In this document: positions 1 through 8,455 of the stretch, in pieces
Position numbering within the stretch: the first letter of the stretch is position 1
How the letters are laid out: each line of letters begins with the position of its first letter
Assembly: GCA_902491515.1 (NCBI GenBank)
Contig: CABUIC010000013.1
Coordinates: 1-64,000 of the forward strand
Source: an uncultured Porphyromonadaceae bacterium
GTDB lineage: Bacteria > Bacteroidota > Bacteroidia > Bacteroidales > Muribaculaceae
Length of the DNA stretch: 64,000 nucleotides
Direction of reading: 5' to 3'
Position numbers and translations under genes: made by a program
The notes under the pieces: model-generated
Databases searched by the model: none
What the model saw: the letters and a program-made list of their open reading frames with translations, nothing else
What the model was told of the DNA's origin: nothing

Positions 1-18
1 ATTTGTGCCCTTAGCCAT

Positions 19-45
19 GGGATAAAAATCGTATGTTTTTATCCC
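19..45. repeat. Perfect 10 bp inverted repeat at the SusC break
   Basis: GGGATAAAAA (19-28) and TTTTTATCCC (36-45) are perfect reverse complements around a 7 nt loop. Recognisable SusC coding sequence starts directly after the right arm. It may be a recombinase site, a hairpin from another locus joined by rearrangement, or an assembly artefact. Confidence 0.6.
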
Positions 46-760
46 GAACTCGCGTACAAAGCTCACCAAACTCTCCAACGACATCTATCAGGCATCGTAC
101 CTCGACCTCTACCAGAAGCCCGGCGTCGGCACTTCCGAATACTTCTTCCGCGTGCAGGAAGGCGGCAAAGTCGGACAGTTCTACGGATATGAGTACGCCG
201 GCCATGACGCCGACCACAACATGCTCGTCTACAACGCCAAGGGCGAGAAGGTGCCCGCCTCCAGCGCCGACCCCAACGACAAGCGCTACATAGGCAACGG
301 CACGCCCTCGCACTTCCTCTCCTGGAACAACACCCTCCGCTGGAACAATTTCGACCTCAACATCGCCTTCCGCGGAGCCTTCGGCTTCGAAATCTTCAAC
401 ATGCGCAAATACGGCATGGGCCTTCAGGGCAGCGGCTCCGACAACGTCCTCCGCAGCGCATACCTCGAAGACCGCGACGTCCACACCGGCGGCGGCGTAA
501 TCTCCAGCTACTTCCTCGAGAAGGGCGACTACTTCAAGCTCGACAACGTGACCCTCGGCTACACCGTGCCCCTGCGCAGCAGGCTCATCGACAACCTCCG
601 CGTCTACGTCTCGGCCAAGAACCTCTTCACCATCACCGGCTACAGCGGCAACGACCCCTCCATCGTCACCTCCACCGGCATAACCCCGGGCGTCGATGCC
701 AACTCAGCCTATCCCTCGGCCACGCAGGTCGCTCTGGGCGTCACTCTCCGCTTCCGTTAA
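26..760 (+). CDS. SusC-like TonB-dependent outer-membrane receptor, 3' fragment
   Basis: This is the C-terminal part of a SusC/RagA-type outer-membrane beta-barrel that would import glycans with the SusD partner encoded 21 bp downstream. The reading frame is open from 26 (a TAA lies at 23-25) and recognisable family sequence begins near 47-60 (LTKLSNDIYQ). It runs through typical late-barrel sequence (GNGTPSHFLSWNN, YFLEKGDYFKLDNVTLGY, RVYVSAKNLFTITGYSG) to a C-terminal Arg-Phe-Arg strand as in the family. Only about 240 of the usual ~1000 residues are present. The upstream sequence (1-45) does not look like SusC and contains a perfect 10 bp hairpin, so the gene is broken there by rearrangement, inversion or a contig end. 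The identity of the visible part is secure. Confidence 0.9.
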   Translation, partial: KSYVFIPNSRTKLTKLSNDIYQASYLDLYQKPGVGTSEYFFRVQEGGKVGQFYGYEYAGHDADHNMLVYNAKGEKVPASSADPNDKRYIGNGTPSHFLSWNNTLRWNNFDLNIAFRGAFGFEIFNMRKYGMGLQGSGSDNVLRSAYLEDRDVHTGGGVISSYFLEKGDYFKLDNVTLGYTVPLRSRLIDNLRVYVSAKNLFTITGYSGNDPSIVTSTGITPGVDANSAYPSATQVALGVTLRFR

Positions 761-781
761 ACCACTTACTCCGAAAGCATA

Positions 782-2572
782 ATGAAACCATTAAAATATA
801 TCGGCGCCGCTCTGTTCGCCGCCGCTCTGAGCCTCGGCGCTCCTTCCTGCACCGACCTCGACGAAAAGACCTTCGACCGCATCGACGCCTCCGTCTACTA
901 TCAGGACGAGAACAGCGTCAAGGGCGCCGTGGCATCCATCTATGCCTCCGCGGCAAGCGGTTTCCTTGAATATTTCTGGTACCTCAACGAGTTTCCCGCC
1001 GACCAGGTGGCATGGCGCTCGTGGAACGGCGGAGCCTGGGGATACGACGAGGCCGAGAAGTTCGTTCTCTCGACCCAGACCTGGAACTCCGAGTCGAAAA
1101 TCGTCCGCAGCGCATGGGAACACGCCTGGGAGACCATCGGCCTCTGCAACACCCTCCTCGCCGACCTCGGCTCGCTCAATCCCGCCGACCTCCGCATGAC
1201 CTCCGAACAGATGGCCCGCTACATCGCCGAAGTGCGCACGATGCGCGCATGGGCCTACTACAACAACTTCGAGCTCTGGGGCGGTGTTCTTCCGCTCAAC
1301 ACCGTCAACGACGGCACTATTCCCGGTTCCGCCTCACAGGATTTCGCCGAAGGATGCAACATCATCTGGCAGTTCATCGTCGACGAGCTCGACGCCTGCT
1401 ATGAGGACCTCGCGGTCGAAGACGGCTCCGGAGCAACCCGCAACCGCATGAACCGGATGATGAACCGCATGCTCAAGATGCGCCTCCTCCTCAACTCCGA
1501 AGTTTTCACCGGCACTGCACGCTATTCCGAATGCGCCACACTCTGCGACGAACTCCTCGCCGGAAAGCACGGCACCTACGAGCTCGCCACCGACTACCGC
1601 GACATCTTCGGCATCAACAACGCCACCTGCCCCGAAGTGGTCTTCGCCTTCGCGATGGAGGACGGCAAGATGACCAACAACAACCGCAACACTCCCTTCA
1701 TGCCCTACAACTACGGAGACTTCCTCGGCGGAGCATGGAGCCAGAGCGGCTGGAACTGCACATGCCTCGTTCCCTCCAAGGACAATTCCGGCACCGTCCG
1801 CGCTGACGGAGGCACCGACAATCCCCGCAGCTTCCTCTTCGACTACGGCGACAGGCTCGGCGCCGTGCTGGACCGCTTCAACGACAACGACATCCGCAAG
1901 CATAACTTCACCTGCGACGCAACCGGCAACTACGAAGGCATCTTCGTAATGGGCGCCATGAAGAACTACACCGACGGCTCTGTGATTCCCGCCGACGCCG
2001 ACCGTCAGGACAAGCCCCTCTTCTACGTCGACCAGATCGGCACCTTCCTGAACCTCGGCCGCCAGCTCGAGACCGTCATGAGCCCCCGCTGGGGCGAGAC
2101 CAACTCCGGCATCCGCCTTCTGAAGTATCCCATCTATCCCGAGGCCTCCGGCTTCGACTGGCGCAACATCGACGAAGTCGAGTTCCGTCTCGCCGAGGTA
2201 TATTACACCCTCGCCGAATGCCGCCTCCGCGGCGGAAACGCCGATGCGGCCCGCGACCTCGTCAACGAGGTGCGCTCGCGCTACTTCGCCAACGCTTCCG
2301 ACGTACAGGTTCCCGGCCCCGGCTTCCGCAACTTCGACGCCGACTGGATGCTCAGCGAATGGGGCATCGAATTCCTCAACGAGGGACGTCGCCGCCGCAC
2401 CGACCTGCGCCGCTTCGACAAGTTCACACAGGGCCAGTGGTGGTTCTTCGGACGCGCAACCGAGACAGACCGCCAGCTCCCCGCCAAACGCGACCGCAAG
2501 TTCGAGTGGTATCCGCTCCCGCAGTCGGCCCTCATGGTCAACCCCGGTCTGCGCCAGAACCCCAACTATTAA
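782..2572 (+). CDS. SusD/RagB-family starch-binding outer-membrane lipoprotein
   Basis: Surface lipoprotein that forms the lid of the SusC channel and binds the glycan. The signal ends in a lipobox with Cys23 (LGAPSC). The 596-residue length, the N-terminal TDLDEKTFDRIDASVYYQDE segment, the early helical TPR-like region (EVRTMRAWAYYNNFELWGGV) and the C-terminal motif (EWGIEFLNEGRRRRTDLRRF, then WYPLPQSALMVNPGLRQNPNY split across the end) are typical of the SusD family. It follows the SusC fragment by 21 bp and precedes the SusE/F-like gene by 21 bp, so they should be co-transcribed. Starch as substrate is inferred from the neighbouring amylase and GH97 genes. Confidence 0.95.
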   Translation: MKPLKYIGAALFAAALSLGAPSCTDLDEKTFDRIDASVYYQDENSVKGAVASIYASAASGFLEYFWYLNEFPADQVAWRSWNGGAWGYDEAEKFVLSTQTWNSESKIVRSAWEHAWETIGLCNTLLADLGSLNPADLRMTSEQMARYIAEVRTMRAWAYYNNFELWGGVLPLNTVNDGTIPGSASQDFAEGCNIIWQFIVDELDACYEDLAVEDGSGATRNRMNRMMNRMLKMRLLLNSEVFTGTARYSECATLCDELLAGKHGTYELATDYRDIFGINNATCPEVVFAFAMEDGKMTNNNRNTPFMPYNYGDFLGGAWSQSGWNCTCLVPSKDNSGTVRADGGTDNPRSFLFDYGDRLGAVLDRFNDNDIRKHNFTCDATGNYEGIFVMGAMKNYTDGSVIPADADRQDKPLFYVDQIGTFLNLGRQLETVMSPRWGETNSGIRLLKYPIYPEASGFDWRNIDEVEFRLAEVYYTLAECRLRGGNADAARDLVNEVRSRYFANASDVQVPGPGFRNFDADWMLSEWGIEFLNEGRRRRTDLRRFDKFTQGQWWFFGRATETDRQLPAKRDRKFEWYPLPQSALMVNPGLRQNPNY

Positions 2573-2593
2573 TTCCAAATCAGACTTCCAATC

Positions 2594-4054
2594 ATGAAAA
2601 CCCGATATATATTCCGTCTGCTGCTCGCCCTCGGCGTCCTGCCCCTACTGCTCGGCGCATGCAGCAAGGACGAAATCATCTTCGACCACGAACTCCCGCA
2701 GTTCGAGACCCGTCCGGGCCTCCAGCTCCTCGAAGTGATAATGCCTCAGGGCACTTCCGCAACCGACCGCCTCTACATCGTCGGCGAATTCAACGGCGGC
2801 CTCGACGCCGCGCTCGCCGACCCCCGCTGGCAGCTCGAAAAAGCCTCCGGCAACGATGCCAAATGGGGCATCTACCTCGATCCCGCCTCCTTCGTCGACG
2901 GCAAGACCCTCGCCGACGGCTACTACTTCTACTCCCGCGAGCAGCGCGAGGAGCGCACCCTTGCCAACGCCGAGGTGCTCCACACGGAAGCTCCCGCCGT
3001 CGGAGGACGCCTGAACGTCACCGCCGTGCGCTGGGCCGCATACTTCGACAAGCCCGTCGACCCGGGCGAGATAACCCACGACGGCTACGTAATCTACGTC
3101 GTCGACAACTCCGGCTACGACGAGCTTGCAATGTACGCCTGGGGCGACGCCGAGGCTTTCGGCGGATGGCCCGGAATGCAGCCGACCGGAACCGTTACGA
3201 TCGAAGGCGTCACCTACAAGTACTTCGACACCGGCGAGGCCAACAAGGGACTCGGTCTCAACCTCATCTTCAACAACAACGGCAACAACAAGCAGCTCCC
3301 CGACTTCGCCGTGACACTCGACCGCGACTACTACCTCGAGCTCACCGAGAACGAAGTATCGGAATACGACCAGAACTCCAACGTCACTCACGACGGCTTC
3401 GCTGTCTTCGTCGCCGACTACTCCGGATGGGACGAACTCCGCCTCTACATGTGGGGCGACGTCAACGACCTCAACGGCGCTTGGCCCGGCATGGAGCCCA
3501 CAGGCAAGCAGAAAATCAACGGCGTGACCTACACTTACTTCGACCTCGGCGAAGCAAATGTCGGCACTAACGAACACGTCATCCTCAACAACAACAACGG
3601 CACCCAGTTCGACGACGTGGTTGTCTTCGCCTGCGACCGCGACGTATACGTCGAGCTGACAGCAACAGGCTTCAAGGAGGTGGATCCCGCTACTTACACG
3701 GGTCCCGACGGCTCCGAACCCGAACAGCCCGAGCAACCCGAACAGCCGGAGGAGCCCGCTGTACCCACCCAGTCCTATAAGATTTATGTCCAGGACCTCA
3801 CCGGCTGGCCCGCGTTTTACATGTACGCCTGGGGCGACAAGGAGATATTCGGCGGCTGGCCCGGGGCGACAAGCACCGTAACCGAGGAAATCGACGGCGT
3901 GACCTACAGGGTGTTCACAGTCGACGGAGCCGGTGAAAGCGAGAACCTCATCTTCCACGACAACGCCGGCACCCAGTACGACGCATTCAACATCACCGTC
4001 AACCGCGACTACTTCATCATCGCCAACCCGACTTCCGCTCAGGAAAAACTCTAA
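2594..4054 (+). CDS. SusE/SusF-like outer-membrane lipoprotein with three starch-binding modules
   Basis: Likely surface starch-binding lipoprotein. The signal ends in a lipobox with Cys23 (LLLGAC). After an N-terminal region of about 150 residues there are three copies of a module resembling CBM26, at about residues 163-255, 268-366 and 395-486. Each has an aromatic core of the form YAWGD...GGWPG followed by NGVTY.YFD and an Asn-rich NNNGN/NNNNG loop. A Pro/Glu linker of repeated EQP units (about residues 374-394) separates modules 2 and 3. Position after SusD matches SusE/SusF of the classic sus locus, but the modules differ from those of SusE/F. Binding only; no catalytic motif is seen. 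Confidence 0.88.
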   Translation: MKTRYIFRLLLALGVLPLLLGACSKDEIIFDHELPQFETRPGLQLLEVIMPQGTSATDRLYIVGEFNGGLDAALADPRWQLEKASGNDAKWGIYLDPASFVDGKTLADGYYFYSREQREERTLANAEVLHTEAPAVGGRLNVTAVRWAAYFDKPVDPGEITHDGYVIYVVDNSGYDELAMYAWGDAEAFGGWPGMQPTGTVTIEGVTYKYFDTGEANKGLGLNLIFNNNGNNKQLPDFAVTLDRDYYLELTENEVSEYDQNSNVTHDGFAVFVADYSGWDELRLYMWGDVNDLNGAWPGMEPTGKQKINGVTYTYFDLGEANVGTNEHVILNNNNGTQFDDVVVFACDRDVYVELTATGFKEVDPATYTGPDGSEPEQPEQPEQPEEPAVPTQSYKIYVQDLTGWPAFYMYAWGDKEIFGGWPGATSTVTEEIDGVTYRVFTVDGAGESENLIFHDNAGTQYDAFNITVNRDYFIIANPTSAQEKL

Positions 4055-4063
4055 GACACAACC

Positions 4064-5389
4064 ATGAAGAAATCATATATCCTCGGTGCCGCGGCCTCGC
4101 TCATGCTCGCCTCCTGCACCTCCTACGAAATCGACATGCCGGACAACCCCGAGCCCCCCGTCGAGGGGCCCGAGGTCAGCTCCTCGGTGATTTACCAGGT
4201 CAATCCACGGTTCTACGGCACCGAAGAATGCCTCAAGGCCGTAAAGGCCGATATTCCAGCCATAGCGGACATGGGTGCCGACATCCTCTGGATTATGCCC
4301 GTCTGCGAACCCGGAAGCGACGCCACATCCATCGGTTCGCCCTACTCCATCCGCGACTTCAAGGCCGTGAATTCCAAGTACGGCACAATGGCCGACTTCA
4401 CCGACCTTGTCGACGCCGCCCATGCCGCAGGCATGAAAGTGGTCCTCGACTGGATTGCAAACCACACCTCCCGCGACCACTCCTGGATTACCTCCAATCC
4501 CGAGCGCTACGCCCACGACGCCGACGGTTCGATTTCAATCGCCAACGGCTGGACGGATGTCGCACAGCTCGACTACTCCGAGCCCTCCACGGGCGAGGCA
4601 ATGCAGGAAGCCATGATGTACTGGGTCGAGAACGGCAAAATCGACGGTTTCCGCTGCGACTACGCCGACGGCGTGCCCCATGAGTTCTGGCAGGCATTCA
4701 TCGCGAAAGCCCGCGCCTCCCGGCCCGACTTCATGATGCTCGCCGAGACCAGCGACGCCGACTTCTACGATGACGGGTTCGACATGATTTACGACTGGGC
4801 ATTCTCCCCCGCCGTAAGTTCCGCCTTCACCGGCGGAAAGGTCTCCGACATCTTCGTCAAGGCCAACGACTCCTGGGGCAAGGTTCCCGAGGGCAGGCAG
4901 CTCCTCCGCTACGCCTTCAACCACGATACCGCAGCCCAGAACAACGTCGCCACCTACTTCGGCTCCCCCGAAGGCACAATCGGTGCGTACGTCCTCGCCG
5001 CTATGCTCCACGGAACGCCCATGATCTACTCCTCCATGGACGTCGACGACCTCTCCGGCACGCTCTCCTTCTTCAACTACCGCACCCTCACCCGCTCGGC
5101 ATCCCGCGCAGCCGCCTTCAAGGCCATCAACAAGGCCTTCCGGCAGAGCGCCCAGGTGCGCCGCGGCTCCCTGAAGACCTACGCCGACAACAAAGTGGCC
5201 GTCTTCACCCGCTCGATTCCGGGCCATACGCTACTCGTGATGGTCAACACCTCAGCCGACGAACAGACCGTCAAGACTCCCATCACCCTCGCCGGAGGCA
5301 AAATGACCGACCTCCTCTCCGGAGCTGAAGTCACTCCCGACTACGCCCTGACCATCCCCGCTTACGGATATATCATCTACATGAACTGA
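4064..5389 (+). CDS. GH13 alpha-amylase lipoprotein (SusG-like)
   Basis: Endo-acting alpha-glucan hydrolase, probably at the cell surface. Lipobox Cys18 (LMLASC). GH13 conserved regions are all present: DWIANH at 129-134, GFRCD with the predicted nucleophile Asp199, the acid/base Glu228 (MMLAET), and the transition-state His287-Asp288 (FNHD). The protein has 441 residues, shorter than SusG because no inserted starch-binding module is visible; binding may be delegated to the preceding lipoprotein. It starts 9 bp after that gene and is followed 20 bp later by the GH97 enzyme, so polysaccharide cutting and glucose release are encoded side by side. The exact linkage preference cannot be read from sequence. 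Confidence 0.93.
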   Translation: MKKSYILGAAASLMLASCTSYEIDMPDNPEPPVEGPEVSSSVIYQVNPRFYGTEECLKAVKADIPAIADMGADILWIMPVCEPGSDATSIGSPYSIRDFKAVNSKYGTMADFTDLVDAAHAAGMKVVLDWIANHTSRDHSWITSNPERYAHDADGSISIANGWTDVAQLDYSEPSTGEAMQEAMMYWVENGKIDGFRCDYADGVPHEFWQAFIAKARASRPDFMMLAETSDADFYDDGFDMIYDWAFSPAVSSAFTGGKVSDIFVKANDSWGKVPEGRQLLRYAFNHDTAAQNNVATYFGSPEGTIGAYVLAAMLHGTPMIYSSMDVDDLSGTLSFFNYRTLTRSASRAAAFKAINKAFRQSAQVRRGSLKTYADNKVAVFTRSIPGHTLLVMVNTSADEQTVKTPITLAGGKMTDLLSGAEVTPDYALTIPAYGYIIYMN

Positions 5390-5409
5390 ATCCCCCTCTC
5401 TTTTAGGCT

Positions 5410-7527
5410 ATGTCAGCACGCGAACTACTGATATCCCTGCTCCTCGCCGCCGGCGCCGCTTCGGCCGCGGAAATCGCCTCTCCCTCGGGCGATTTCCGCC
5501 TGACCGTGGACGTCGATGCGGCGGGGACGCCTTTCTACTCCCTCGACTACAAGGGCCGCGCCCTCGTCGCCAGAAGCGCCCTCGGGCTCGTGGCCGATGA
5601 AATGGCATTCGACTCCGGCTTTGTCATCACCGGCACCGACACCCTCTCCGTCGACCGCTCGTGGACGCCCGTCTGGGGCGAATACTCCACCGTCCGCGAC
5701 CATTTCCGCGAACTCGCCGTAAATCTTGAGTCAGCCCCCGGCAAAGGCCCGGAACGAAAGATGACTCTCCGCTTCCGTCTCTTCGACGACGGCCTCGGAT
5801 TCCGTTACGAACTCCCGAGGCAGGAAAATGCCAACTACCTCACCCTGCGCCACGAAAAGACACAATTCGCGCTCGGGGAGGAAGATCCCACGATTTTCTG
5901 CATTCCCGGCGATTACGACACCGACGAGTTCCTCTTCTCCGAGACTGACTTCAGCGGTCTCCGCGAGGCAATGGCCTCCTACCGCGGCACACACACCGAA
6001 AGCCAGGGCGTCGAGGGCCTCTCCGTCCAGACTCCCCTCCTCGTGAAGAAAAAAGCTCCGGTCTATATCAACATCCACGAGGCCGCGCTCGACTCATATC
6101 CCGCCATGCTCCTCGACGCCGATACGGACACCCATACCTTCTCGGCCCACCTCGTCCCCGACCGGCTCGGCGTGGCCGCCTACATCCAGCTCCCACTCCG
6201 GACACCCTGGCGCACAGTCATCGCCTCCGACGACGCCCGCGACATCCTCGCATCCCAGCTTGTACTGAACCTCAACGAGCCCTGCAAAATCGAGGACACA
6301 TCATGGATCAGGCCCATGAAATTCGTAGGCGTGTGGTGGGAGATGTTCACCGGGCGCAAGAAGACCTGGGCCTACTCCGACGACTACCGTGCCAAGCCCG
6401 GCATAACCGACTACTCCAAGCTCCCCTCCAACGGACGCCACCCCGCCAACACGGCCAACGTCATGCGCTACATCGACTTCGCCGCCGCGCACGGCATCCC
6501 CGGCGTCCTCGTCGAAGGCTGGAATGAAGGCTGGGAAGACTGGTGCAGCTACAGAAAGAACCGCCAGTTCCTCTTCGACAAGCCATACCCGGACTTCGAC
6601 ATCGATTCCCTGACCTCCTACGCCCGCTCCAAAGGCGTGAAACTCATCATGCACCACGAGACAGCCGCCAACGCCGCCGACTACGAGCGGCAACTCGAGC
6701 GCGCATTCTCCTACATGAAAGAAAAGGGCTACGACGCCGTAAAGACCGGCTACGTCGGAGCCATAATTCCCCGCTCCGAGCACCACACCTCGCAGTGGAT
6801 GGTCGACCACGCGCGCCACGTCATCGAACGCGCCGCCGACTACCGAATCATGATCGACAGCCACGAGGCTCCGCGCCCCACCGGCCTCTGCCGGACATAT
6901 CCCAACTGGCTCGCCCAGGAAAGCGCGCGCGGTGGCGAATTCGAGAGCATGGGCGGCAATCCCCCGTCCCATACCTGCATCCTCCCCTTCACGCGCCTCA
7001 AAGGCGGACCGATGGACTACACCCCCGGACTATTCCAGACCGACCTCAGCTACTACGGCGAGGGCAAGGACGGAAAAGCCGGAACCACCCTCGCCCGACA
7101 GCTCGCACTCTACCTCACCATGCCCTCGCCCATGCAGATGGCCTGCGACCTTCCAGAGAACTACGAGCGCTTCCCCGACGCCTTCAAGTTCATCGAGGAC
7201 GTCCCCGTCGACTGGAGCGACAGCCGCTACCTCGAGGCCGAGCCTGCAAGATACATCACCGTGGCTCGCCGCGACAAGCACTCCGACGACTGGTACGTAG
7301 GCGCCATCACCGACCACGAGGCCCGCAAAGCCACAATCGATTTCTCCTTCCTCCCCAAGGGGCGGAAATACGAGGCCACAATCTACGAGGACGCTCCCGA
7401 CGCCGACTTCCGCACCAACCCGCAGGCTTACCGCATACGCAAGGCCCGCGTCGACTCCCGCACGCGCCTGACCCAGCCAATCGCCCCCGGCGGCGGCACG
7501 GCCATCCGCGTAACACCGATTGAATGA
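5410..7527 (+). CDS. GH97 alpha-glucosidase (SusB-like)
   Basis: Periplasmic exo-enzyme that should release glucose from imported malto-oligosaccharides. A Sec signal (LLLAAGAASA) precedes the GH97 N-terminal beta domain and the catalytic barrel. Key glutamates are visible: Glu417 in MHHE, Glu486 in DSHEAPRPTGL, Glu504 in AQES and Glu510 in GGEFE. Their spacing (69, 18 and 6) matches the known SusB glutamates 439, 508, 526 and 532, so this should be an inverting, calcium-dependent alpha-glucosidase rather than a retaining Asp-nucleophile member. The 705-residue length is normal. It is the last gene of the locus, before the terminator at 7583-7617. Confidence 0.93.
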   Translation: MSARELLISLLLAAGAASAAEIASPSGDFRLTVDVDAAGTPFYSLDYKGRALVARSALGLVADEMAFDSGFVITGTDTLSVDRSWTPVWGEYSTVRDHFRELAVNLESAPGKGPERKMTLRFRLFDDGLGFRYELPRQENANYLTLRHEKTQFALGEEDPTIFCIPGDYDTDEFLFSETDFSGLREAMASYRGTHTESQGVEGLSVQTPLLVKKKAPVYINIHEAALDSYPAMLLDADTDTHTFSAHLVPDRLGVAAYIQLPLRTPWRTVIASDDARDILASQLVLNLNEPCKIEDTSWIRPMKFVGVWWEMFTGRKKTWAYSDDYRAKPGITDYSKLPSNGRHPANTANVMRYIDFAAAHGIPGVLVEGWNEGWEDWCSYRKNRQFLFDKPYPDFDIDSLTSYARSKGVKLIMHHETAANAADYERQLERAFSYMKEKGYDAVKTGYVGAIIPRSEHHTSQWMVDHARHVIERAADYRIMIDSHEAPRPTGLCRTYPNWLAQESARGGEFESMGGNPPSHTCILPFTRLKGGPMDYTPGLFQTDLSYYGEGKDGKAGTTLARQLALYLTMPSPMQMACDLPENYERFPDAFKFIEDVPVDWSDSRYLEAEPARYITVARRDKHSDDWYVGAITDHEARKATIDFSFLPKGRKYEATIYEDAPDADFRTNPQAYRIRKARVDSRTRLTQPIAPGGGTAIRVTPIE

Positions 7528-7582
7528 TAGGAAATGGCTTCAAAATAAATGTTTAAGGTTTAAAAGATTAAAATTGTGAACC

Positions 7583-7617
7583 CGGCCGGGTCGTTGCGAA
7601 ACGCCCCGGCCGTTTTT
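7583..7617 (+). terminator. Rho-independent terminator of the starch locus
   Basis: CGGCCGGG (7583-7590) pairs with CCCGGCCG (7605-7612) and is followed by TTTTT. It separates the GH97 gene from the next operon. Confidence 0.8.
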
Positions 7618-7672
7618 GCGTCCATACAAAATATCCCCGGCATCCATAGCCCCACTCCTCCCCACACTTATT

Positions 7673-7704
7673 TTTGTTTATCTCGGGGGATTTTTTTAAT
7701 TTTG
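7673..7704 (+). promoter_or_regulatory. Bacteroidetes-type promoter of the 7.7-12.8 kb operon
   Basis: TTTG (7673-7676), 20 bp spacer, TAATTTTG (7697-7704) match the TTTG / TAnnTTTG consensus. The ATG at 7712 begins only 8 nt after the -7 box, so the transcript should be leaderless or nearly so. Confidence 0.7.
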
Positions 7705-7711
7705 TGGGATT

Positions 7712-8455
7712 ATGAAAAGACTTCTTTATTCGGTGCTTGTGCTTTTGGCTGTGGCATGCGGGGAGAATGTGCCGAGGGAGCTTGCGGAACTCGGCGCTGT
7801 GCCCCTGCTCTCGGGCCACGTCGACGATGAATGGGCCCATCCCCTCGACTCCGCTCCCGACGGCGGCTGCCAACGGATGAAGTTCCCCGGCCTCGTGTCG
7901 ATAGGCCGCCTGTTCAACGACAGCAACCACGTCCACCTCGCCGCCGCCGAGGCTGCCGGAATAACACCCGTGACCGATTTACGCTCTGTCTGGCACAACG
8001 CCCGGGGACTCGTGGAGATACGCTCCTGCCGCGAATACTATCTCGCTCCCCTCTCCCACTCATATCCATACCTCGTTCCCGATGCCGCCGACCTCCTCCG
8101 TGAGATAGGCGCACGCTTCGCCGACTCGCTCGCCGCGCGGGGAGGAGGCGCATACCGTCCTAAGGTTACGAGCGTGCTCCGAACTCCCGCTACCGTCGGG
8201 AAACTCCGGCGCGTCAACCGCAACGCCACCGAAAATTCGGCCCACCAGTACGCCACGACCTTCGACATCAGCTACAGCAAATTCGTCTGCGACGACTCCA
8301 CACAGGTCAGGCGCAACTTCGAGGACCTGAAATGCCTCCTCGCAGTCGTTGTCCGCGGTCTGCGCGACGAAGGCCGCTGCTACGTCAAGCACGAGCGCCG
8401 TCAGGCCTGCTTCCACATCACCCTACGCCCTACACCATCTCCCTCTGAAGAATGA
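7712..8455 (+). CDS. DUF5715-like lipoprotein with M15 peptidase-like metal motif
   Basis: Putative envelope lipoprotein (lipobox Cys16, LLAVAC). The C-terminal half resembles the M15/VanY-type D-Ala-D-Ala peptidase fold: SVLRT, then SAHQYATTFDIS with His178 and Asp185, then Glu228 and His235 (KHERRQACFHI). In known M15 enzymes the pattern SxHxxGxAxD and ExxH supplies the zinc ligands and general base. The glycine after His178 is missing here, and the final E-to-H spacing is longer than the classic ExxH, so activity is uncertain. The first gene of an operon; its stop overlaps the start of the AsmA-like gene (ATGA). A role in peptidoglycan trimming is inference. Confidence 0.7.
   Translation: MKRLLYSVLVLLAVACGENVPRELAELGAVPLLSGHVDDEWAHPLDSAPDGGCQRMKFPGLVSIGRLFNDSNHVHLAAAEAAGITPVTDLRSVWHNARGLVEIRSCREYYLAPLSHSYPYLVPDAADLLREIGARFADSLAARGGGAYRPKVTSVLRTPATVGKLRRVNRNATENSAHQYATTFDISYSKFVCDDSTQVRRNFEDLKCLLAVVVRGLRDEGRCYVKHERRQACFHITLRPTPSPSEE

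Noticed and set aside
1334..2578. 414-codon minus-strand ORF inside susD
   Set aside because: Antisense shadow; the SusD frame has clear family motifs at both ends.
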